Positions 54,920 through 64,000 of a stretch of 64,000 bases of DNA are shown one piece after another; the first letter of the stretch is position 1, and each line of letters begins with the position of its first letter. The notes under the pieces were generated by a model that did not search any database, was not told the DNA's origin, and saw only the letters and a program-made list of their open reading frames with translations. The position numbers and the translations under genes were made by a program. This DNA comes from Muraenolepis orangiensis (taxonomy: Eukaryota; Chordata; Actinopteri; Gadiformes; Muraenolepididae), in assembly GCA_027704905.1 (NCBI GenBank), contig CM051015.1, forward strand, positions 15,751,692 to 15,815,691, in the 5' to 3' direction.

Positions 54920-55407
54920 CCTTCAGCATGTGAAACGTAAGCACACTCACCTCTTGCAAATGTTCTACATTTGTTATTGTATTGTGCATAGTGTTGTTTT
55001 AGAGTTGCGTGCTGCGGTAGGCGATGGGCGTAAGCGTTCCGTTGTACTTGTTGCAAATGCAATTCTAGAATCTACAGTTTGTGGTCTACACTGAATATAC
55101 CTTTTTAATAGGCCGTTACCCACGATTTGTATTGGGCATTTCAAGATTGAAGATTTGTATTTGCCATTTGCAACAAGTACAATGGAATGCTTACTCCCCA
55201 TTCCCTCCCTCCAGCAGTATGAACTTGTAGAACAATACTATACAAATAAAAGCGATATGCTGTTGACATTCAGTGGTATTATTATCATCATCATCGTCTT
55301 GTTTCTTTTAAATGTAACGTCTTGTTTGTTGTCTGCGCAAGATGTGAACAGCCCGTGGGAGCGATGTCCCTGACGGTGCGGTGCTTGGCACCAAACCATT
55401 GTGGGTT

Positions 55408-55594
55408 ATCGCTTCTCGGCCTTTTGGCTAAGATCAAGTGTAGTATCTGTTCTTATCAGTTTAATATCTGATACGTCCCCTACCCGGGGACCATATATTA
55501 AATTGATTTTTGGAACTGGGAGATGGAATAGGGGCTTGCTCCGTCCACTCCACGCATCGACCTGGTATTGCAGTATCTCCAGGAACGGTGCACC
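55408..55594 (+). ncRNA. U2 spliceosomal snRNA
   Basis: Intact copy. Its promoter region has GTGAACAGCCCG instead of GTGAACCGCCCG, close to where a PSE is expected; the same change precedes the gene at 56758. Confidence 0.95.
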
Positions 55595-56082
55595 CCTTCA
55601 GCATGTGAAACGTAAGCACACTCACCTCTTGCAAATGTTCTACATTTGTTATTGTATTGTGCATAGTATTGTTTTAGAGTTGCGTGCTGCGGTAGGCGAT
55701 GGGCGTAAGCGTTCCGTTGTACTTGTTGCAAATGCAATTCTAGAATCTACAGTTTGTGGTCTACACTGAATATACCTTTTTAATAGGCCGTTACCCACGA
55801 TTTGTATTGGGCATTTCAAGATTGAAGATTTGTATTTGCCATTTGCAACAAGTACAATGGAATGCTTACTCCCCATTCCCTCCCTCCAGCAGTATGAACT
55901 TGTAGAACAATACTATACAAATAAAAGCGATATGCTGTTGACATTCAGTGGTATTATTATCATCATCATCGTCTTGTTTCTTTTAAATGTAACGTCTTGT
56001 TTGTTGTCTGCGCAAGATGTGAACCGCCCGTGGGAGCGATGTCCCTGACGGTGCGGTGCTTGGCACCAAACCATTGTGGGTT

Positions 56083-56269
56083 ATCGCTTCTCGGCCTTTT
56101 GGCTAAGATCAAGTGTAGTATCTGTTCTTATCAGTTTAATATCTGATACGTCCCCTACCCGGGGACCATATATTAAATTGATTTTTGGAACTGGGAGATG
56201 GAATAGGGGCTTGCTCCGTCCACTCCACGCATCGACCTGGTATTGCAGTATCTCCAGGAACGGTGCACC
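56083..56269 (+). ncRNA. U2 spliceosomal snRNA
   Basis: Intact copy, followed by the G-variant spacer like the gene at 54733. Confidence 0.95.
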
Positions 56270-56757
56270 CCTTCAGCATGTGAAACGTAAGCACACTCAC
56301 CTCTTGCAAATGTTCTACATTTGTTATTGTATTGTGCATAGTGTTGTTTTAGAGTTGCGTGCTGCGGTAGGCGATGGGCGTAAGCGTTCCGTTGTACTTG
56401 TTGCAAATGCAATTCTAGAATCTACAGTTTGTGGTCTACACTGAATATACCTTTTTAATAGGCCGTTACCCACGATTTGTATTGGGCATTTCAAGATTGA
56501 AGATTTGTATTTGCCATTTGCAACAAGTACAATGGAATGCTTACTCCCCATTCCCTCCCTCCAGCAGTATGAACTTGTAGAACAATACTATACAAATAAA
56601 AGCGATATGCTGTTGACATTCAGTGGTATTATTATCATCATCATCGTCTTGTTTCTTTTAAATGTAACGTCTTGTTTGTTGTCTGCGCAAGATGTGAACA
56701 GCCCGTGGGAGCGATGTCCCTGACGGTGCGGTGCTTGGCACCAAACCATTGTGGGTT

Positions 56758-56944
56758 ATCGCTTCTCGGCCTTTTGGCTAAGATCAAGTGTAGTATCTGT
56801 TCTTATCAGTTTAATATCTGATACGTCCCCTACCCGGGGACCATATATTAAATTGATTTTTGGAACTGGGAGATGGAATAGGGGCTTGCTCCGTCCACTC
56901 CACGCATCGACCTGGTATTGCAGTATCTCCAGGAACGGTGCACC
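56758..56944 (+). ncRNA. U2 spliceosomal snRNA
   Basis: Intact copy preceded by the GTGAACAGCCCG promoter variant. Its downstream spacer is cut at 57295 by the orientation switch. Confidence 0.95.
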
Positions 56945-57408
56945 CCTTCAGCATGTGAAACGTAAGCACACTCACCTCTTGCAAATGTTCTACATTTGTT
57001 ATTGTATTGTGCATAGTATTGTTTTAGAGTTGCGTGCTGCGGTAGGCGATGGGCGTAAGCGTTCCGTTGTACTTGTTGCAAATGCAATTCTAGAATCTAC
57101 AGTTTGTGGTCTACACTGAATATACCTTTTTAATAGGCCGTTACCCACGATTTGTATTGGGCATTTCAAGATTGAAGATTTGTATTTGCCATTTGCAACA
57201 AGTACAATGGAATGCTTACTCCCCATTCCCTCCCTCCAGCAGTATGAACTTGTAGAACAATACTATACAAATAAAAGCGATATGCTGTTGACATGGACAA
57301 TGGAACGCTTACGCACCATCGCCTACCGCAGCACGCAACTCTAAAACAACACTATGCACAATACAATAACAAATGTAGAACATTTGCTTACATTTCACAT
57401 GCTGAAGG

Positions 57409-57595
57409 GGTGCACCGTTCCTGGAGATACTGCAATACCAGGTCGATGCGTGGAGTGGACGGAGCAAGCCCCTATTCCATCTCCCAGTTCCAAAAATCAA
57501 TTTAATATATGGTCCCCGGGTAGGGGACGTATCAGATATTAAACTGATAAGAACAGATACTACACTTGATCTTAGCCAAAAGGCCGAGAAGCGAT
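57409..57595 (-). ncRNA. U2 spliceosomal snRNA (minus strand)
   Basis: Full-length 187-nt copy in inverted orientation. Its own 5' flank is short: about 85 bp of normal promoter, then a jump to another spacer position (AAACAAGACTTGCATTTGC). Distal promoter elements are therefore missing, and expression is doubtful. Confidence 0.92.
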
Positions 57596-57827
57596 AACCC
57601 ACAATGGTTTGGTGCCAAGCACCGCACCGTCAGGGACATCGCTCCCACGGGCGGTTCACATCTTGTGCAGACAACAAACAAGACTTGCATTTGCAACAAG
57701 TACAACGGAACGCTTACGCACATCGCCTACCGCAGCACGCAACTCTAAAACAATACTATGCACAATACAATAACAAATGTAGAACATTTGCAAGAGGTGA
57801 GTGTGCTTACGTTTCACATGCTGAAGG

Positions 57828-57976
57828 GGTGCACCGTTCCTGGAGATACTGCAATACCAGGTCGATGCGTGGAGTGGACGGAGCAAGCCCCTATTCCATC
57901 TCCCAGTTCCAAAAATCAATTTAATATATGGTCCCCGGGTAGGGGACGTATCAGATATTAAACTGATAAGAATAGA
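57828..57976 (-). pseudogene. U2 snRNA 3' fragment (nt 39-187) beside Keno-B tail
   Basis: U2 nucleotides 39-187 with one change (AATAGA for AACAGA) at the junction to a Keno-B 3' tail. Last U2 sequence in the window. Confidence 0.88.
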
Positions 57977-58260
57977 TTATTATTTTTTTTTAAATTTTTT
58001 ATTTCAGAAAAACCATTTTCTGTCAAATGCATATACATTATTTTCCCCCTCTTGGGGGCTTTCATCATCAATTCAAATCATAAACACAACAAACCGTGCT
58101 TCAAATTGAAACAAACACTCAACAATTGTGAGACACAACAATTGTGTTTCGGAAACCAAAACACAAATAACACAAAAACCACAAAACCACAAAAAACGAA
58201 AACTACTGTAGTGTATTTTTATACCCTTATTATAATCTAAAACACTGTCTTTGTATCCTC
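57977..58260 (-). mobile_element. Keno-B 3' UTR fragment at array end
   Basis: The stretch CCCCCTCTTGGGGGCTTTCATC and neighbouring sequence match the 3' UTR of the Keno-B copies at 36180-36330. Beyond about 58150 it no longer matches them, possibly because those copies are internally deleted. The left end of this piece is at the U2 nucleotide 39 junction; the other end is unclear. Confidence 0.75.
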
Positions 58261-58299
58261 TATACATTGCAGTAGGTGGCTACAGCATAATCTGCTGGT

Positions 58300-58779
58300 G
58301 GACCGCAAGGCCCACTAGGACATAGAGATGTGTTAAGCAGTTCCAGATGTGTAGGTGTTGTTGTGCCTTCAGGCCCTTGTTATGGTGCCTTTAGGCTGGT
58401 TTTCACCGGTATCCTACAGAATGTTGTGCAAGCCAAATACGACCCCCTTGGGGGTTTGAGCCATAAACTTGGGACGTGACGATGAAGACACCGAGGAAGA
58501 CGCCGTGACCAACCAGAGTGCTGGTTGTACCTCTCAGACCAATAGTATTAAGTTGATGTTTGTTACTTTGACCACTAGGAGTAGTGGATGTTCTATGATG
58601 CTATTGTCTATATAATGTTGGGTATAGGAGCGCGTCGTCAGTTCTGCGAATTGGCACGGCAGGCTCCATCTCGCTGCAGCAGATGCTTTCATTTGATGCT
58701 TTGTTCAATAAACACCTTGAACTTAGTATCCGGACCTCTGAGAAAGATTCTTATTCCACCGAGTAGAAATTATACTACA
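58300..58779 (+). mobile_element. Probable 5' LTR of endogenous retrovirus-like element
   Basis: A TATATAAT box near 58609 and the polyadenylation signal AATAAA at 58707-58712 are followed by the LTR end ...ATTATACTACA at 58779, three bases before a primer-binding site. The left border is uncertain (about 58300). It would drive the retroelement that fills the rest of the window. Confidence 0.65.
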
Positions 58780-58782
58780 TAT

Positions 58783-58800
58783 TGGCGTCACGAACAGGAT
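58783..58800 (+). promoter_or_regulatory. Primer-binding site of the LTR retroelement
   Basis: TGGCGTCACGAACAGGAT starts with TGG, complementary to the CCA end of a tRNA, at the standard position after the LTR. I cannot assign the tRNA with confidence. A candidate splice donor, GAGGTAAGC, follows at about 58879-58887. Confidence 0.7.
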
Positions 58801-59034
58801 TTGGTTAAAACGATTGTTGACCAGCTGCTGTCGGTGGGGTGAGCGCACGCGGGCACCGGTACTGGCCAGGCCGGGGTTTGAGGTAAGCTCTAAACATCTT
58901 CCTCAGAGCGCTTACGTGCGTCTGCTTTTATTGACTAAGATTAAGGCTATGGTTAACAGTTGACCAAATCGAAAAGGACCTCCTTTGGGGTTTATTGGAT
59001 GGAATAGAGTAATTCACATGTCCGCTAAAAATTA

Positions 59035-59410
59035 AGAGTGAATGTACCACTTTAAGAGTACAATAAAACATAAACTCTAATAAAAAATAAGTAAGTTACC
59101 ACTTTAAGAGTATCATAAAACATAAACTCTAATAAAAAATAAGTAAGTTACCACTTTAAGAGTATCATAAAACATAAACTCTAATAAAAAATAAGTAAGT
59201 TACCACTTTAAGAGTATCATAAAACATAAACTCTAATAAAAAATAAGTAAGTTACCACTTTAAGAGTATCATAAAACATAAACTAATAAAAAATAAGTAA
59301 GTTACCACTTTAAGAGTATCATAAAACATAAATTCGAATAAAAATCAGTAAGTTACCACTTTAAGTATCATAAAAGTATCATCAAATCTAATCAAAATAA
59401 GTAAGTTACC
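59035..59410. repeat. 52-bp tandem repeat in retroelement leader
   Basis: About six to seven units of AGTAAGTTACCACTTTAAGA plus GTATCATAAAACATAAACTC and an A-rich end; the last copies are diverged. Confidence 0.9.
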
Positions 59411-59454
59411 GTTATAAGCGTACCATAAGCGTGCCTTGGAAGATACTAAAGAAC

Positions 59455-59885
59455 ACATGTTATATGTTGGTAAATTGGGGCCCTTTGTGGACCTTGTGGT
59501 TATTTCATGGTAGATGTGGTTCTTTGTGATACTGTAGGCCTTGGTAGCATGTTGGTAAATTGGGGCCCTTTGTGGACCTCGTGGTTATTTCATGGTAGAT
59601 GTGGTTCTTTGTGATACTGTAGGCCTTGGTAGCACACGTGGTAAATTGTGGGCCTTTGTGGACCTCGTGGTTATTTCGTGGACCATGGGGTGGTTCTTTG
59701 TGATATTGCAGGCCTTGTTAGCATACGTAGCCCTTTGTGGACCTCGTGGTTATTTCGTGGACCATGGGGTGGTTCTTTGTGATATTGCAGGCCTTGTTAG
59801 CATACGTAGCCCTTTGTGGACCTCATGGTTATTTCATGAACCACGTGGTTCTTTGTGGTACTACAGGCATTGGTGGCACACGTGG
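59455..59885. repeat. ~77-88-bp tandem repeat in retroelement leader
   Basis: Five imperfect units containing CCCTTTGTGGACCTCGTGG, TTATTTC.TGG, and GGTTCTTTGTGATA.TG.AGG. An accidental 119-codon ORF spans them. Confidence 0.9.
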
Positions 59886-60416
59886 CGTAGGACAAACGCA
59901 AGAGGCAAGAGTTTGAGTCGCCATGATCCCAATGTAAATCCAACCCGATGACGAGGTTGTTAGTATGCAAATGAAGAGAGAAGCATGGTCTCTCCTGTGG
60001 TCTGTTCTTTCTATGGAACATATGGGTTGTTTCCACGTGATGCGAGTAAATAACCTACTCTACTAAACCAGAGGTAGAGCTCACCTTCTTGGTTTATCTT
60101 TCAGAAGTTTAATAACTTAAATCTAGTTTTCAGCGCGCTTTAGGCTGAATGGAGGCTATTAATCCTTTTTCTTTTTTCAAGTGTGGCTCAGTTTTCTGGG
60201 CCACCTATAATCGTTTCCCTATAAACATGTCATGTTCTTGTATGACTGTAGGATTGATAAGGCTAATTCATTTCGGCTGGGTCATTCATACGGATTTCAA
60301 TAAGAAAATAACTGTTTATATTTTATTTTAGTGAGATTCAAGGAAACGAGGCCAAACAACCAATTCCTTGGACAGCCAGTAGGGATCTGAGGTCAGAACC
60401 ATACTCAGTTAAAACC

Positions 60417-60496
60417 CCTCTCTCACCCCCCCCCTCTCTCACCCCCTCCCTCTCTCTCTCTCGCGCGCACACGCACGCGCACACGCACACACACAG
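60417..60496. repeat. CT/CA low-complexity tract
   Basis: Runs of CTCTCTCACCCCC, CTCTCTCTC, then GCACACGCACGCGCACACGC and CACACACA. Confidence 0.9.
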
Positions 60497-60589
60497 GTTA
60501 GCTTAGCCTGATACACACATACCTATTGATATACTGAAACATATAAGAAACAGTTGAGCTGGTATACAGCAATAAAGGGGTTGCAATCC

Positions 60590-61965
60590 CTAGTTGATTC
60601 ATTCATTCATTCATTCATTTGATTCGTTGATTGATTTTGTTTTATTTGATCATTCATTCATTGATTCATTTGATTTGTTGATTGATTTTGTTTTATTTGA
60701 TCATTCATTCATTCATTCATTTGATTTGTTGATTGAAGTTGTTTTATTTGATCATTCATTCATTCATTCATTTGATTTATTGATTGAAGTTGTTTTATTT
60801 GATTCATTCATTCATTGATTCATTTGATTTGTTGATTGATTTTGTTTTATTTGATCATTCATTCATTCATTCATTCATTTGATTTGTTGATTGAAGTTGT
60901 TTTATTTGATCATTCATTCATTCATTCATTTGATTTGTTGATTGAAGTTGTTTTATTTGATTCATTCATTCATTGATTCATTTGATTTGTTGATTGATGT
61001 TGTTTTATTTCATTCATTCATTCATTGATTCATTTGATTTGTTGATTGATTTTGTTTTATTTGATTCATTCATTCATTCATTCATTTGATTCGTTGTTTG
61101 ATTTTGTTTTATTTGATTCATTCATTCATTGATTCATTTGATTTGTTGATTGATGTGGTTTTATTTCATTCATTCATTCATTGATTAATTTGATTTGTTG
61201 ATTGATTTTGTTTTATTTGATTCATTGATTCATTGATTCATTTGATTCGTTGATTGATTTTGTTTTATTTGATTCATTGATTCATTGATTCATTTGATTT
61301 GTTGATTGATGTTGTTTTATTTGATTCATTCATTCATTGATTCATTTGATTTGTTGATTGATGTTGTTTTATTTCATTCATTCATTCATTGATTAATTTG
61401 ATTTGTTGATTGATTTTGTTTTATTTGATTCATTCATTCATTCATTCATTTGATTCGTTGATTGATTTTGTTTTATTTGATTGATTCATTCATTCATTCA
61501 TTTGATTCATTGATTGTTTTTGTTTTATTTGATTCATTCATTCATTGATTCATTTGATTTGTTGATTGATGTTGTTTTATTTGATTCATTCATTCATTTG
61601 ATTCGTTGATTGATTTTGTTTTATTTGATAATTCATTCATTCATTAATTTGATTTGTTGATTGAAGTTGTTTTATTTGAGTCATTCATTCATTGATTAAT
61701 TTGATTTGTTGATTGATGTTGTTTTATTTGATTCATTCATTCATTGATTAATTTGATTTGTTGATTGATTTTGTTTTATTTGATTCATTCATTCATTTGA
61801 TTCGTAGATTGTTTTTGTTTTATTTGATTCATCCATTCATTCATTAATTTGATTCGTTGATTGTTTTTGTTCTGTTTGATTCATTCATTCATTCATTTGA
61901 TTCATTGATTGTTTTTGTTTTATTTGATTCATACATTCATTGATTTGATTCATTTGATTTGTTTT
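60590..61965. repeat. 1.4-kb ATTC-rich minisatellite upstream of gag
   Basis: About twenty imperfect units of ~60-66 bp: several ATTC repeats, TTTGATTTGTTGATTGATTT, then TGTTTTATTTGATTC. It runs to within 30 bases of the gag start region. Unit variants (GATTTT, GAAGTT, GATGTT) recur in patterned order. Confidence 0.95.
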
Positions 61966-61993
61966 GTTTGGTGTATTGTTTTGCTTTTCACAC

Positions 61994-63277
61994 ATGTCTC
62001 CGGTGACTCCGCCACCATACGAGGGAAAAGACACGCTCACTAGTCTGTATCCACAAATGCCAATCCTAAACTCTGACCAACTTCAACCAGATCGTAAAAG
62101 TAAGAAACAGAGGTCATCATCCCCAAACCAGAGAATCGTCAACCTTGCAACAACATCATCGAGGAAGACGAGGAAAAAACATGGAGAGAAGGAAAGGTCA
62201 ACAGGCCATGGACAGAGCTCTAGCGACGAAGACCAGTGCGCTGGAGGGTATGACCTACAGATCAGAAAGTTGATGGCGAAAGCTGAAAGAGAAGGGAGAA
62301 AAGTCAGCTGCAAAGATGAGACTGAAAGCGATTCAAGTAGCAGTGAAGAAGACAGTGGAGAGGATACCGACGGATCAGAAGCTGGAGGTTCCTCTACAGT
62401 CTCACCCAGGAAAGAAATGATAGACGAGATGGACGAAGAAGTTACCAGAATTACCAAAGAATTGAGATCTATCGGTGCATCAAAGGAAAAATTAGGAGCT
62501 GAAATAAGTTTGGCCCCAGCAGCCTTTGTTAAAAGACAACTGGGAGAAATCAAGAAGCTTTTAGCAACTCTGTTGGGTGTGTCTACAATGGAAGAAATCC
62601 TGGTGTCAACTGGGCTCCAAAAAGTGGGACTGAGCAGCATGGCCAAGAGTATCTACCAAATGGACCACATAGCAACTCAGGTGGAACGGTTTCGCAAACG
62701 GGAACATACTCTGAGGGAGAATCTGGAGACAATCAGGAAAGTAAACCAAATGCAATTAATGAAACAGGCTGCAGTTCTGCAGAATCCACCTCAACCGCAA
62801 CAAATACTGCCACCCCCAAGACAGGCTGCTCCTCTGCCCCCTTACCTACAGCCCAACTCTGGACAACAACAATATGTGGGGCAAGGAGGAAGAGGAGGTT
62901 TTGGACAACAAGGATACAATCCAAGCTTCCCCCAAGTGTCTGGACCATGTTACACATGTGGAGAAATGGGACACCGGTCTCGCGACTGCGAAATGAGACC
63001 AGAAGTCAACAGGGGTGGACGAAGAAATGGAAGAGGTTACCAGCAGCGACCACCCCAAAGACAGCAGTGGCAGCAGAGGCCACCCCAAGGACAGCAGTGG
63101 CATCAGATGCCACCCCAAAGACAGCAGTGGCAGCAACAGCAGCCCCAAGAACCGCAATGGCAGCAACAGCAGCCCCAAGAACCACAATGGCAGCAACAGC
63201 AGCCCCAAGAATCGCAGTGGCAGCGAAAGCCACCCCAGGGACCGGTGAACCCATATAGGGGCCCGGAAGGGTTATAG
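61994..63277 (+). CDS. Gag polyprotein of the LTR retroelement
   Basis: The likely start is ATG at 61994 (MSPVTPPPYEGKD), giving about 427 residues. An upstream in-frame start at 61964 would add a hydrophobic 10-residue leader from repeat-derived sequence and is less likely. A basic/Ser-rich N-terminus is followed by an acidic stretch (DETESDSSSSEEDSGEDT), a helical, Leu- and Lys-rich middle (about 140-270), a Pro/Gln-rich linker, and one CCHC zinc knuckle, CYTCGEMGHRSRDC, typical of nucleocapsid. The C-terminus has six to eight QQW-centred repeats (PPQRQQW, PQEPQW). The order matches retroviral Gag with an RNA-binding nucleocapsid, but matrix and capsid cannot be delimited by eye. Confidence 0.75.
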   Translation: MSPVTPPPYEGKDTLTSLYPQMPILNSDQLQPDRKSKKQRSSSPNQRIVNLATTSSRKTRKKHGEKERSTGHGQSSSDEDQCAGGYDLQIRKLMAKAEREGRKVSCKDETESDSSSSEEDSGEDTDGSEAGGSSTVSPRKEMIDEMDEEVTRITKELRSIGASKEKLGAEISLAPAAFVKRQLGEIKKLLATLLGVSTMEEILVSTGLQKVGLSSMAKSIYQMDHIATQVERFRKREHTLRENLETIRKVNQMQLMKQAAVLQNPPQPQQILPPPRQAAPLPPYLQPNSGQQQYVGQGGRGGFGQQGYNPSFPQVSGPCYTCGEMGHRSRDCEMRPEVNRGGRRNGRGYQQRPPQRQQWQQRPPQGQQWHQMPPQRQQWQQQQPQEPQWQQQQPQEPQWQQQQPQESQWQRKPPQGPVNPYRGPEGL

Positions 63278-63387
63278 GGGTGCCCGGAGAATCCGAAAGG
63301 GGGGTGTCAGCTGGAGGTGCATAGGCCGGAAAAGGAACCTACCATCTGTGTGAAGGTTAACAATCGTCGCACATCACACACCTCCCT

Positions 63388-63969
63388 ATGTCTGGAGAAC
63401 ATATAAGGACAGTCGGATTTGAGGGAATAAAACAGCTGATACCCACCACAAAACCGGTGGAACTCCGATACAAGAATCAAAGAGCCATTCTACCTATTCT
63501 TGTGTCAAAAAACACCCCTATTGGACTTCTTGGAAGAGATGCACTATGTCAATTGAACTGTACAGTGAAATGCACACCTGACGGCTGTCAGGTAGAAGTA
63601 CCTTCTGAATATCATCAGTTATCCATGATGGTAGAAGAAGACGCTGCTATGGTATATTGGCTAGGGGACCTTAGCCAAGACCTCATGGAACCAGCAAAGC
63701 TGTGGGAGAAGTTCATTTCTGCAAACATCCCCGGTGCTAAACCACCTCAATATCCATCACACTGTACGCTTCAGTACTCGAAGGATGCCACCAAATCAGA
63801 CCCAGACGATTGGCTAAAACACCAACCTGAACATACTCAAATCAGTTCCGGCTGCATAATTTTGGGACCACAAGGAGCGGCTATGAAGATAAACAGAGAT
63901 GATTATCTGAACCAAGAGCATAAAATTGAAGGTGCTACACTGGCTTGCCAGGGGAGCCAGCCCATGTAG
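63388..63969 (+). pseudogene. Retroviral-type protease C-terminal part with downstream region
   Basis: The open frame of 193 codons contains TPIGLLGRDALCQLN, matching the conserved LLGRD..L block near the protease C-terminus. The catalytic D-T/S-G motif expected ~60 residues upstream is absent, both in this frame and in the 110 bases after gag. An internal deletion is likely, and the ATG is probably not the true start. The part after the protease (HCTLQYSKDATKSDPDDWLK) is of unknown role. The frame closes at 63969 without reaching RT. It is a broken copy. Confidence 0.6.
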
Positions 63970-64000
63970 CAAGGGGGGAAGTGAGAAGGAAGATCACAAA

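Larger units (their letters stand above)
53570..57295 (+). repeat. Clean tandem U2 array, 675-bp units
   Basis: Five complete U2 genes with spacers at exactly 675-bp spacing (+1 at 54058, 54733, 55408, 56083, 56758). Units are identical except for a few positions that alternate between neighbours, giving a 1350-bp higher-order period. It ends at 57295 inside the spacer, where the orientation flips. Confidence 0.95.
58300..64000 (+). mobile_element. Endogenous retrovirus-like LTR element (partial, runs off window)
   Basis: Order: LTR, primer-binding site, an unusually long leader of ~3.2 kb filled with three blocks of tandem repeats, gag (61994-63277), and a protease-like frame (63388-63969). 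The protease active-site triad region is not visible, and the second frame closes before the window end, so this copy is probably defective. RT and integrase would lie beyond the window. Assignment to a retrovirus genus is not possible here. Confidence 0.7.

Noticed and set aside
54051..57119. Repeated ORFs of 122, 79, 75, 72 and 67 codons in both strands of each U2 unit
   Set aside because: They overlap U2 snRNA and its spacer, repeat only because the DNA repeats, and show no protein-like features; they are chance frames.
59592..59951. 119-codon ORF in the leader repeat
   Set aside because: Encoded by an ~80-bp tandem repeat; translation product is repeat-derived with no domain.
60590..61965. 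CRISPR-like regular repeats
   Set aside because: Units are contiguous and diverging without unique spacers, in a eukaryotic retroelement; this is a minisatellite.

Overview
The window is eukaryotic and most probably from a teleost fish. It has no bacterial-style gene packing. It holds vertebrate-type U2 spliceosomal snRNA genes in tandem 675-bp units, a Rex3 (RTE clade) fragment, an L2 element, a Rex1-like element, a hAT transposon, an endogenous retrovirus-like element, and several Tx1-clade non-LTR retrotransposons sitting inside U2 genes. The last match the Keno family, which is known to be specific for fish U2 genes. The species cannot be named from the sequence. I see no ordinary single-copy host protein gene.

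Layout. 0.3-2.1 kb: decayed Rex3, minus strand. 3.2-21.7 kb: plus-strand U2 array edge with Keno copy 1 (ORF2 frameshifted), one full U2 gene, a TG...CA insertion resembling a solo LTR that is itself interrupted by a TIR element carrying a dead multi-exon gene, and Keno copy 2 (both ORFs intact). 17.6-27.7 kb: tandem duplication of about 5.04 kb giving Keno copy 3 (ORF2 intact, 5' part missing). 28.8-34.0 kb: L2 and Rex1-like elements on the minus strand. 35.1-53.5 kb: minus-strand U2 array, scrambled by a second U2-targeting family (called Keno-B here), a segmental tandem duplication, a 3.6-kb hAT transposon with an apparently complete two-exon transposase, and two 5'-truncated Keno-A copies. 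53.5-57.3 kb: plus-strand array with five intact U2 genes. 57.3-58.0 kb: minus orientation again, ending in a Keno-B 3' tail. 58.3-64 kb: LTR, primer-binding site, long repeat-filled leader, gag, and a protease-like reading frame cut at the window edge.

How it fits together. The U2 array provides identical target sites. Every Keno 3' junction lies at U2 nucleotide 39, and the 16-bp target duplication of Keno-A covers U2 nucleotides 39-54. Each insertion therefore separates the branch-site recognition region from the Sm site and kills one gene copy. Ten full-length U2 copies remain: five in a clean array, plus 9503-9689, 35148-35334, 35824-36010, 43805-43991 and 57409-57595.

The most unusual observation is that the 5' ends of both Keno families carry an element-borne imitation of the first ~27 nucleotides of U2. 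In three Keno-B-type junctions this leader is fused directly to the U2 promoter at the +1 position, which suggests the elements may use the host U2 promoter. Three near-perfect fold-back palindromes, at a duplication junction, at a splice donor and in one of two duplicates, are also unexplained by ordinary annotation. Assembly error in this repetitive region must be kept in mind throughout.
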